64,000 nt of DNA from Microvirga rosea (GTDB lineage Bacteria; Pseudomonadota; Alphaproteobacteria; Rhizobiales; Beijerinckiaceae): the NCBI RefSeq assembly GCF_020595095.1, contig NZ_JAJDOP010000010.1, forward strand, positions 34,707-98,706. Reading direction: 5' to 3'. Position 1 is the first letter of the stretch. Each line of letters starts with the position of its first letter. The translations under genes were made by a program, and so were the position numbers. The notes under the pieces are model-generated. The model was not told the origin of the DNA. It did not search any database and saw only the letters and a program-made list of their open reading frames with translations. Shown in pieces: positions 41,401 to 48,758 of the stretch.

Positions 41401-43653
41401 ATCCGGGTGGAAGGACTGAAACCTGGCGAAGAAGCTTGGATGACCGTGGCCGCCGTCGATGTGGGCATCCTGAACCTGACCCGTTACGAGGCCCCCAATC
41501 CCACAGGTCATTTCTTCGGGCAGAAGCAGTTGTCGTCTGAAATCCGCGATCTCTACGGCTATCTCATCGACGGCATGCAGGGGACACGAGGCGCTATCCG
41601 TTCCGGCGGAGACATGGAGCCGAAGCCGCTCGATGGCATTCCTCCGACCCAGGAACCCCTGGCGCGGTTCTCCGGCGTGGTGAAGGTGGGAGCAGACGGC
41701 GTCGCCCAGGTCGATTTCGATATGCCGGCGTTCAACGGTACTGTTCGGGTGATGGCGGTTGCCTGGACAAAGGACCGGGTCGGCCAGGCGTCCTCGGATG
41801 TGATCGTGCGCGATCCCGTCGTCGTGGCCGGTACCCTTCCGCGTTTCCTTGCCGTTGGAGACCGTTCGAGGTTCTTCCTCCAAATCGACAATGTCGAGGG
41901 TGCAGCCGGTGACTACACGATCGATCTGGATATCCAGGGACCGGTGATTGTCACCGCAGACGCCATGCGATCAACGATCCGTCTCGCCGAAAAGGCCAAG
42001 GGCGGAGTCACCATTCCCGTCACGGCCGGTGGACAGGGGCAGGCCATTATCGACGTCAGGCTGAAAGGGCCGGGCGTCGAGGAATTGTCCCAGCGTTTCG
42101 CGTTGACGATCCAACCCGGCACGGGATCGCTGGCGCGGAGGACGATCCAAAGCATCAATCCCGGTGCGAGTGTTTCCCTCTCGAAGGACCTCGTGAACGA
42201 CATCCTGGCTGGCACCGGCGCGGTGTCCCTTTCGGTCTCGCCGCTGGCAAGCCTCGACGTTCCTGGACTTTTGCAAGCGCTCGACCGCTATCCTTATGGC
42301 TGCACGGAACAGATCGTGAGCCGTGCGCTGCCGCTTCTGTATGTCAACAAGCTCGCGGAGGAGGAAAAGCTCTCCCTCGACGAGAAGGCGGATGAGAGGG
42401 TCCGAGCCGCGATCGAGCGCATTCTGGCACGTCAGGACTCCAACGGCTCCTTCGGTCTTTGGACCGTCGGCGGAGACGATCTATGGCTTGACGCATATGC
42501 GATGGATTTTCTGACCCGCGCACGGGAGCGTGGTTTCGCGGTGCCGCAGGTCGGCTTCACGCTGGCGCTCGACCGGCTGAGGAACTTCGTTGCCAACACC
42601 ACCCAGGTTGAGGACAACGCCGCGACCTTGGCTTACGCGGCCTATGTTCTGGCCCGGAACGGGCGCCCGGTCATGGGTGATCTGCGCTACCTTGCGGATA
42701 CGAAGCTGAGCGCTTTCGCCTCTCCGTTGGCGCGGGGCCAGATCGCCGCCGCTCTCGCACTCCTCGGAGACAGAGGGCGAGCGCAGAAGGCTTTTGCTTC
42801 TGCTGTCGAGCAGTTGAAAGCCGAGCGGGACACGGGAGGTTTCCGCAGCGATTACGGCTCGCGCTTGCGCGACGGGGCAGGCCTCCTGACCCTTGCGTCC
42901 GAGACCGACAACATTCCGGCCGTCATGACGCCGGTTGCCAAGATCATCGACGACGAGCGCGGCAATCGTCGCACGAGCACCCAGGAAGAGGCATGGCTCG
43001 TTCTGGCGGCTCAGGCCGTCGCACGGGATGCCGAGGCGATGGTGTTGAAGGTGGACGGAGAGAGCAGAAAAGGAGCTTTCTATCGGACCTACCGCGATGC
43101 CGCGCTGGGGAATATGCCCATCACGGTCTCAAACGCCGGTCCGGCGGCCGTTCAGGCCGTTGTCACGGTGACAGGTAATCCGGTGGAGCCGGAACCGGGC
43201 GTGTCGCGGGGTTATACGGTGGAGCGGACCTATTACAAATTGGATGGGACGCAGGTCCAGCCGACGAGTGTCCGGCAGAACGAGCGCCTGGTGGTTGTCC
43301 TGAAAGTCACGGAAACGGAGGCCAGACAGGCACGTGTCCTTCTCGTCGATCGCCTGCCGGCAGGATTCGAAATCGATAATCCGAAGCTCGTGGACAGCGA
43401 CACCGTTGCCGCGTTGCCATGGCTGAAGCGGGACGTCGAACCGGCCCATACCGAGTATCGGGATGATCGTTTCGTTGTCGCCTTCGATCGTGATTCCGAG
43501 CAATCCGCCTTCTTCACGGTGGCCTATATGGTGCGCGCGGTCTCGCCCGGCCGCTATGTGCATCCCGCAGCGCAAATCGAGGATATGTATCGTCCTGAGC
43601 GCTTTGGACGCACAGGCTTTGGTTCCGTCGAGGTCGTGCAAGCAAGGCCCTGA
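38407..43653 (+). CDS. Bacterial alpha-2-macroglobulin with thioester motif
   Basis: A 1748-residue periplasmic protease-trapping protein. The start is GTG 38407 or ATG 38410, after GGGGAG. The signal peptide ends near PLQAQ, with no cysteine lipobox, so unlike the E. coli lipoprotein it should be soluble or otherwise tethered. MG domains follow (GSVDVYLYTERGVYRTGETV is the conserved MG2/3 region), then the alpha-2-macroglobulin family block (WMTVAAVDVGILNLTRYEAP). The thioester motif is GCTEQ at residue 1299 (YPYGCTEQIVSRALPLL), inside the alpha/alpha toroid. It overlaps pbpC by one base, the standard pairing for trapping invading proteases while PBP1C repairs the wall. Confidence 0.95.
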   Translation: MMRHLVRALIVVAGLVSGALPLQAQQPLKSYVNEELASQAIRLEQELKKEGTGRASDGTGPVLRRKGEAQLNLGLANQALGFFTSAIAVEPGAFANWSGYVRAALAVDPGNDWQAREKLQNRRLAAAFAAYQKAAGPADEAAALALLGQVYAAQEMWRPSLNAYAASLKLKDDPSVRAVYEPLREEHGFRILDFKVDSDSASPRVCFQFSDPLAAGKVDFAPFVAVSGNANAAVSAEGSQLCVDGLKHSERYALVVRQGLPSAVGENLLTSADYEIYVRDRSPQARFTGRNYVLPSTGQEGIPVVSVNTRKVDVEVYRIGDRSLLPTVRSYDFLGQLSRYSAAEIGREKGVKIWNGTLETASDLNRDVITAFPVIDAVGKLEPGIYVMTAKPNDGGPSSSAGDDDYGNIATQWFVVSDLGLTAFTGKGGVQAFVRSLATAEPRADVEIRLIARNNEVLATRKTDASGVAQFDPGLARGEGGMAPGLLVATTGSDYGFLDLGSAAFDLSDRGVKGRTVPGSVDVYLYTERGVYRTGETVALTALLRDVKGIAVPGIPLTLVVRRPDGVEYRRALVEDQGLGGRALSIPILPGSLRGTWRVAAYTDPKGPLIGETSFLVEDYVPERLELTLTPKVAALVPGQPAPIDLSARYLYGAPGSDLAVTGEVTVAAASSNGIKGLEGYTTGLDDESIEAATVEIEQTATTDAQGRASLQIPVQSIAAPRPLEGRFTLRIAEPGGRAIERSITLPILPKGPVVAVRKNFSGQLGEGANATFDIVLADPSGKRLASGNVGWSLYKIERRYQWYNSDGRWTYEPVKNTKRVADGRLDVKPDAIARITAPVEWGTYRLDVSAADLGETAQTSLSFTVGWSGDQTADTPDLLDMSLDRTSYRAGDSMRLHLNPRFAGKATLAVVSDRVHDIRVVNVAAGGTDVNVPVKAEWGPGAYMVVMAHRPLDQAARRMPGRALGTAWFEIDREARALSVNLNAPDKIRPRGSLSLPIRVEGLKPGEEAWMTVAAVDVGILNLTRYEAPNPTGHFFGQKQLSSEIRDLYGYLIDGMQGTRGAIRSGGDMEPKPLDGIPPTQEPLARFSGVVKVGADGVAQVDFDMPAFNGTVRVMAVAWTKDRVGQASSDVIVRDPVVVAGTLPRFLAVGDRSRFFLQIDNVEGAAGDYTIDLDIQGPVIVTADAMRSTIRLAEKAKGGVTIPVTAGGQGQAIIDVRLKGPGVEELSQRFALTIQPGTGSLARRTIQSINPGASVSLSKDLVNDILAGTGAVSLSVSPLASLDVPGLLQALDRYPYGCTEQIVSRALPLLYVNKLAEEEKLSLDEKADERVRAAIERILARQDSNGSFGLWTVGGDDLWLDAYAMDFLTRARERGFAVPQVGFTLALDRLRNFVANTTQVEDNAATLAYAAYVLARNGRPVMGDLRYLADTKLSAFASPLARGQIAAALALLGDRGRAQKAFASAVEQLKAERDTGGFRSDYGSRLRDGAGLLTLASETDNIPAVMTPVAKIIDDERGNRRTSTQEEAWLVLAAQAVARDAEAMVLKVDGESRKGAFYRTYRDAALGNMPITVSNAGPAAVQAVVTVTGNPVEPEPGVSRGYTVERTYYKLDGTQVQPTSVRQNERLVVVLKVTETEARQARVLLVDRLPAGFEIDNPKLVDSDTVAALPWLKRDVEPAHTEYRDDRFVVAFDRDSEQSAFFTVAYMVRAVSPGRYVHPAAQIEDMYRPERFGRTGFGSVEVVQARP

Positions 43654-45752
43654 TGTCGGGGAGCTCTATGCTATCGCTCCGTTTCCTCCGCCCGATCGTC
43701 GCCGGGGCAGCCGCCCTGATCGCCCTGGCGGGCCTTGCGCTCTGGAGCTATGTGGTGGGGCTCGGACCGCTCGATTTGAGCGTTGCGGAAAAGCGCTCAA
43801 CGGTGGTTCTCGATCGGGATGGCCGCCTTCTGCGGCCATTCGTGACGGGGGAGGGCCGCTGGCGCTTGCCCATCGAGACGCCGGATGTCGACCCGCATTA
43901 TCTCGCGATGCTCAAGGCATATGAGGATGCAAGATTCGAGCGGCATTTCGGCGTCGATCCTCTCGCCATGCTTCGCGCAGCTTCCCAACTCTTGCGCAAT
44001 GGCGGCATCGTATCCGGCGGGTCGACCCTCACCATGCAGGTCGCACGGCTCCTTGAGCCGCGTGAGGAGCGAACGCTCGGTGCGAAACTTCGGCAGGTTG
44101 TTCGCGCGATCCAGCTTGAACGGCGGTTCAGCAAGAATCAGATCCTGACGCTCTACCTGACCCTGGCGCCCTATGGCGGCAACCTGGAGGGTGCGCGGGC
44201 GGCAAGCCTGTCCTATTTCGGCCGTGAGCCCAAGCGCTTGTCCTTCGCGGAGGCGGCGCTGCTGGTCGCTCTCCCGCAAGCGCCCGAGCTGCGGCGCCCC
44301 GACCGGGATCCGCAGGCCGCGCGTCGGGCGCGTGATCGCGTTCTCGACAGGGCTCTGGCGCGCGGTGTCATCGGAGCTGCCGAAGCAGAGGCCGCGAAGA
44401 CCGAACCGGTTCCCAAGAAACGCCACGCCTTCCCGATGCTTGCAGCGCATGCGGCGGAGCAAGTCGTCGCCGAACAGCCTTCGGAGCGAGTACTGCGTCT
44501 CTCGATCGATTCTCGCTTGCAGGCGAACCTGGAGCGTCTGGCGAGGGAGCGGATCGAGCGGTTCGACGCGCCTTTGTCTCTTGCGATCATCGTGATCCAC
44601 AATGCCACAGGAGAAATCCGCGCGCAGGTTGGCAGCCCGGACTACATGAGCCGCGAACGTGGGGGAGCCATCGACATGACCCGGGCCGTTCGGTCTCCGG
44701 GTTCGGCGTTGAAGCCTTTGATTTACGCGCTCGCCTTCGAAAATGGCATTGCGCATCCCGAAACCTTGCTCGATGACAGGCCGTCGCGCTACGGCGTGTA
44801 TCAGCCGGAGAATTTCGATCTCGGATTCCAAGGGACCGTTACGGCGCGCCGTGCACTCCAGCTTTCCCTCAATGTGCCCGCAGTCGAGCTGCTGAACGAA
44901 CTGGGACCGGCCCGCCTGCTGGCGCGGCTTCACCAGACAGGGATTGTCATTTCCATGCCGAAGGAGGCTGCGCCCGGGCTTGCTATCGGCCTCGGAGGGC
45001 TCGGCATCACGCTCACCGATCTCACCCGTATCTTCGCTGGGCTGGCGCGGGGAGGCGACGTACCCCGGCTGGTGCGGCGCAAGGGCGAAACCTCGGGCGA
45101 GGAGCCTCTTAGACGGATCGCGGAGCCGGTAGCCGCTTGGTATGTTTTCGATATCCTGCGGGGCGCGCCGCCGCCGGACAATGCCCTTGCCGGGCGGCTC
45201 GCGTTCAAGACTGGTACGTCCTACGGATACCGCGATGCATGGGCGATCGGGTATGACCGCACCTACACGATCGGCGTCTGGATCGGGAGGCCGGATGGTA
45301 CCGCCGTTCCAGGTCTCGTCGGACGCACCAGTGCGGCGCCTATTCTTTTCGATGCCTATGGTCGTTTGGGAATTGAGCCGGAAGCACTGCCGATCCCACC
45401 CTTTGCCCTTCAGGCAACGACCGCAAGTCTGCCGCCGCCGCTCCGGCATATTCGTCAGGATGTTCCGAAGACTCTTGCGTCCACCGTTCAGGCTCCGCTC
45501 AGGATCACCTTCCCGCTCGATGGCTCTCGGGTCGACCTGGGATTGTCGCAACCCTTGGAGGAACGGAGTTCCTTGTCGCTCAAGTCGAGCGGAGGAACGC
45601 CGCCATTGACTTGGATGGTGGATGGCGCTCCCGTTGAAACGGCGTCGCTGCGCCGGGAAACCGTCTGGCAGCCTCAGGGTGCAGGATTTCTGCGCTTGTC
45701 CGTCATCGATGCCAAAGGGGCAACCGACAGCATTACCGTCCGCGTGGAGTGA
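43653..45752 (+). CDS. pbpC: Penicillin-binding protein 1C
   Basis: A 699-residue bifunctional peptidoglycan synthase. It has an N-terminal membrane anchor, then a GT51 transglycosylase domain (ARFERHFGVDPLAML with the catalytic glutamate just before in YEDA; GGSTLTMQVARLL). The transpeptidase domain has SxxK in RSPGSALKPLIYALAFE and KTGTS in LAFKTGTSYGYRDAWAIG. A C-terminal BiPBP_C domain starts at about residue 610 (ITFPLDGSRVDL). The ATG overlaps the stop of the macroglobulin gene. It makes and crosslinks glycan strands in the periplasm. Confidence 0.95.
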   Translation: MSGSSMLSLRFLRPIVAGAAALIALAGLALWSYVVGLGPLDLSVAEKRSTVVLDRDGRLLRPFVTGEGRWRLPIETPDVDPHYLAMLKAYEDARFERHFGVDPLAMLRAASQLLRNGGIVSGGSTLTMQVARLLEPREERTLGAKLRQVVRAIQLERRFSKNQILTLYLTLAPYGGNLEGARAASLSYFGREPKRLSFAEAALLVALPQAPELRRPDRDPQAARRARDRVLDRALARGVIGAAEAEAAKTEPVPKKRHAFPMLAAHAAEQVVAEQPSERVLRLSIDSRLQANLERLARERIERFDAPLSLAIIVIHNATGEIRAQVGSPDYMSRERGGAIDMTRAVRSPGSALKPLIYALAFENGIAHPETLLDDRPSRYGVYQPENFDLGFQGTVTARRALQLSLNVPAVELLNELGPARLLARLHQTGIVISMPKEAAPGLAIGLGGLGITLTDLTRIFAGLARGGDVPRLVRRKGETSGEEPLRRIAEPVAAWYVFDILRGAPPPDNALAGRLAFKTGTSYGYRDAWAIGYDRTYTIGVWIGRPDGTAVPGLVGRTSAAPILFDAYGRLGIEPEALPIPPFALQATTASLPPPLRHIRQDVPKTLASTVQAPLRITFPLDGSRVDLGLSQPLEERSSLSLKSSGGTPPLTWMVDGAPVETASLRRETVWQPQGAGFLRLSVIDAKGATDSITVRVE

Positions 45753-45758
45753 TCGGCT

Positions 45759-47096
45759 TCAGACGGCGGCGCTGAAGCGTGATACGTCCTCGGCCCTGAA
45801 TTGATCGAAAACCGCTGCGGCGAGACGGACGAAGGGGCGCCCTGCATCCGTCATGGTAACGGCATGACGATCGAGCTTGACCAAGCCGTCCGCAATCAAT
45901 GGCCTGAGAAGAGCAAGCTCGTCCATGTAAGTTGAAGGATCCCCGAGTACGCTGAGATCGGCTGTGAAGTTGCACATGAGCGATTCGATGATGTCGCCAC
46001 GGGCACGGTCATCCAGGGTCAGGCGATAGCCACGAGCCGCAGCCAGTTTCCCTTCCTCGATCGCCTTCACATAAGTGCCGACATGCGCAGCATTCTGGAC
46101 GTATCCGTCAGGCAGTTGCGAGATGGCGGATGCCCCGAACGCCAGAAGCGTCGGATGATCATCATCCGTGTAGCCTTGGAAATTGCGGTGCAGCGTGCCG
46201 GATCGGCTTGCAAGCGCCAAAGGATCGTCCGGCCGGGCGAAATGATCAAGGCCGATTGCCACATAACCACTCCCGGTGAAGGCTTCCGATACCGCTCGCG
46301 CTTGCAGGAAGCGCTCTTCCGAACCTGGTAGGGCGGCCGCATCGATGAGCCGCTGATTGGATTTGCGCTGCGGCATGTGAGCATAGCCGTAGCAGGCGAC
46401 CCGATCGGGGCTTAAGGAGAGAACCTTCTCGCACGTTCGCCGGATCGACTCGATGCTCTGACGCGGCAGGCCGTACATGAGATCGAAGTTCAATCGCGTA
46501 ATTCCAGCGCCTCGAAGAAGCTTGGCGGCGCCTCGCACCACCTCGAAGGGTTGGACCCTGCCGATGGCCACTTGCACGAGATCGTCAAGATCCTGGACGC
46601 CAAGGCTGGCTCGATTGATGCCAAGGGCCGCAAGACCTTGCGCGAGCGAGCCGTCAACAAACCGCGGATCAAGCTCGATGGCGTGTTCGAATTCGTCGGA
46701 GAAGATAAAGGAGCGAGATAATGTGTCGATAACGGACTTGAGACCATCGACCCCAAGAATGCTCGGCGTGCCGCCGCCCCAATGAAGATGGGCGATCCGC
46801 AATGGGTCCGCCGCATGGGAGGAGACGAGGGCGATCTCTTTCTCAAGGGCGTCCCGGTAACGATCGATGACCTCGTCGCGGCGCGCGACCATGGTGTGGC
46901 AGCCGCAATAATGACACAGCTGCCGGCAGAACGGCACGTGCAGATAGACGGATACGCTGGACCGAGGATCGAGCCGCTTCAGCCAGTTCTGCTGGTGCAC
47001 GGGGCCTACAGCCACGGTGAATTCGGCTGCTGTCGGATAGGATGTGTAGCGCGGCACCGGGAGGCTGCCGTACCGGCGCACGAGTTGATCGGTCAT
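45759..47096 (-). CDS. hemN: Oxygen-independent coproporphyrinogen III oxidase
   Basis: A 445-residue radical SAM enzyme from ATG 47096 (AGGAAG six bases upstream; the open frame reaches 47132). The iron-sulfur motif is CRQLCHYCGC within YLHVPFCRQLCHYCGC, GGGTPSIL follows, and the HemN C-terminal domain ends with LVKLDRHAVTMTDAGRPFVR. It converts coproporphyrinogen III to protoporphyrinogen IX without oxygen, using two SAM. A perfect FNR box 70 bases upstream and an FNR-type gene next door show anaerobic induction. Confidence 0.96.
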   Translation of the reverse strand: MTDQLVRRYGSLPVPRYTSYPTAAEFTVAVGPVHQQNWLKRLDPRSSVSVYLHVPFCRQLCHYCGCHTMVARRDEVIDRYRDALEKEIALVSSHAADPLRIAHLHWGGGTPSILGVDGLKSVIDTLSRSFIFSDEFEHAIELDPRFVDGSLAQGLAALGINRASLGVQDLDDLVQVAIGRVQPFEVVRGAAKLLRGAGITRLNFDLMYGLPRQSIESIRRTCEKVLSLSPDRVACYGYAHMPQRKSNQRLIDAAALPGSEERFLQARAVSEAFTGSGYVAIGLDHFARPDDPLALASRSGTLHRNFQGYTDDDHPTLLAFGASAISQLPDGYVQNAAHVGTYVKAIEEGKLAAARGYRLTLDDRARGDIIESLMCNFTADLSVLGDPSTYMDELALLRPLIADGLVKLDRHAVTMTDAGRPFVRLAAAVFDQFRAEDVSRFSAAV

Positions 47097-47165
47097 GAGC
47101 TCTTCCTGCTCACCGGCAACAGCCGGCGTCACTGAGCGGGATAAGCCCGGTCGCGCAAGTGCGCC

Positions 47166-47179
47166 TTGATTTTGATCAA
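47166..47179. promoter_or_regulatory. FNR/FixK box upstream of hemN
   Basis: TTGATTTTGATCAA matches the consensus TTGAT-N4-ATCAA perfectly. It lies 70 bases upstream of the hemN start and 30 bases beyond the stop of the FNR-type gene that is also on the minus strand. Distance suits activation of hemN under low oxygen. Confidence 0.85.
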
Positions 47180-47208
47180 CTCTGTTACAGTCGCCGGGAC
47201 GTTGGCCT

Positions 47209-47925
47209 CTATTGAAGCGTTATACCGGCAACCGCGGCAAGCCGGCTCTTGTCGACGATCTCGACCGAATGCGGCTCAGGAAGGCGAATCAAGCCCTGCG
47301 TCTTCAACTTCGTGAATGTTCGGCTGACGGTTTCGATCGTCAGGCCGAGATAGTCGGCAATATCGGTTCGCGTCATCGGGAGGTGAACCGGGCTTTCAGG
47401 GCGCCCGTGGGCGGCGGCGCGGTTCGACATGATCAGCAGGAACGAGGCCACCTTCTCCGATGGGGCAAGACGGCCCAAAATCATCTGCGTTTCGCGAGCC
47501 TGCCTCAGGGCGGCGCGCGTCATGAGATGGAGCCGGTCGCGCAGGCGCGGATAGCGCTCGACGAGGTTGTCCATATCCCGGATCGAGAAGGAGCACAGGC
47601 CCGATGGCACGACCGCCTCGGCCGTCTGGGCATACGTCTCATCATCCGCTAGGCCCAGATAATCCCCCGGCATCAGGAAGCCCGTGATCTGGCGGCGCCC
47701 GTCCGGGAGCGCCAGGGAAAGGCGGAGCATGCCTGACGTCAGGGTGTAAACGCGGCGGCGGGGATCGCCTTCCTCCACCAGGGAGGCGTTGGGATCGAGG
47801 CGTACAAAGCTCATGGCACGCTCGAGCTCGCTGACCTCGTCATCCTGCAAGGCGGCGCAAACGGCCATTTTACGCGTGTCGCAGCTCGCGCAGGCTTGGC
47901 AGGGAGGCCGATAGTGGGAGGTCAT
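47209..47925 (-). CDS. Crp/Fnr-family oxygen-sensing regulator (FNR/FnrN type)
   Basis: A 238-residue regulator from ATG 47925 (GGGG six bases upstream; ATG 47940 and a longer frame to 47994 are alternatives). The N-terminal cysteine cluster CQACASCDTRKMAVC and a further cysteine in VPSGLCSFSIRD are the four ligands expected for an oxygen-labile [4Fe-4S] cluster. The cyclic-nucleotide-like beta barrel follows. The C-terminal helix-turn-helix MTRTDIADYLGLTIETVSRTFTKLKTQGLI has the E--SR recognition helix that reads TTGAT half sites. It most likely activates hemN through the adjacent perfect box. Confidence 0.94.
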   Translation of the reverse strand: MTSHYRPPCQACASCDTRKMAVCAALQDDEVSELERAMSFVRLDPNASLVEEGDPRRRVYTLTSGMLRLSLALPDGRRQITGFLMPGDYLGLADDETYAQTAEAVVPSGLCSFSIRDMDNLVERYPRLRDRLHLMTRAALRQARETQMILGRLAPSEKVASFLLIMSNRAAAHGRPESPVHLPMTRTDIADYLGLTIETVSRTFTKLKTQGLIRLPEPHSVEIVDKSRLAAVAGITLQ

Positions 47926-48134
47926 GGATGCCCCAGACATGGTTCTAAGCTTTAAGGGATATTTTCCGACATAACGCGGCGTTTGTCTCGCCACAAATCA
48001 TCGCATGCATAAATGGGTCAAGAGATATAAGATTACTCTTGCGTTGATTGGCTTGCATCATCACTGCTCTTGCGGAAAAGCTTCTCCCCGCCGATCCGGG
48101 CAAGACCGGGAAGGCTTCCTAAAGGCGTGTTACC

Positions 48135-48629
48135 ATGTTTGAAACGAAAGCCCTTCCCCAAGCCGCCAGCAAGGCGGAAATCTACGTGTCCCTGGCCCAG
48201 CAGCTCTCCGGATTGGTCGAGGGAGAGACGGATGCCATCGCAAATGCCGCCAACATGTCGGCGTTGATCTATAACCTGCTTCCCGACCTCAACTGGGCTG
48301 GCTTCTATTTCATGCGCGGGGCCGGACTGGTGCTCGGGCCCTTTCAGGGAAAGCCCGCTTGCATTCGGATTCCGGTCGGGCGCGGGGTCTGCGGGACCGC
48401 CGTGGAACGCCGGACTTCCATTCTCGTCCCGGATGTCGATGCCTTTCCGGGGCACATTGCCTGCGACAGCGCTTCCCGGTCCGAACTTGTGGTTCCGCTG
48501 ATCAAGAACGGAGCCGTCATCGGCGTTCTGGACCTCGACAGCCCGCGTCCCGACCGCTTCGACGAGGTCGATCAAGAGGGATGCGAGAGGCTCGTCCAGA
48601 TTTATCTCGATGCATCGGACCTTCCCTAG
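48135..48629 (+). CDS. Free methionine-(R)-sulfoxide reductase (GAF domain)
   Basis: A 164-residue single GAF domain protein. The three cysteines of the fRMsr family are present: GKPACIRIPVGRGVCGTAVE and HIACDSASRSELVVPL. The N-terminal LNWAGFYFMRG and the C-terminal VIGVLDLDSPRPDRFDE complete the signature. It reduces free methionine-R-sulfoxide with thioredoxin. It starts at ATG 48135 with AAAGG eight bases upstream. It precedes the cyclase gene by about 130 bases on the same strand. Confidence 0.93.
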   Translation: MFETKALPQAASKAEIYVSLAQQLSGLVEGETDAIANAANMSALIYNLLPDLNWAGFYFMRGAGLVLGPFQGKPACIRIPVGRGVCGTAVERRTSILVPDVDAFPGHIACDSASRSELVVPLIKNGAVIGVLDLDSPRPDRFDEVDQEGCERLVQIYLDASDLP

Positions 48630-48758
48630 GACGGGGTTGCCGGCGGGGGTGGACGGCAGGGAGCTCCCCATCCCCTTTTCGGGATCGGCTAAGAACATGC
48701 TAGAGATGTGGTTCCTCTGGCATCAAGGCGAAGGCCAGCGGCGCTCCAGGGAGGCGGC

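Noticed and set aside
43797..45551. 584-codon open frame on the minus strand
   Set aside because: It is the antisense shadow of pbpC, whose motifs are clear on the plus strand.
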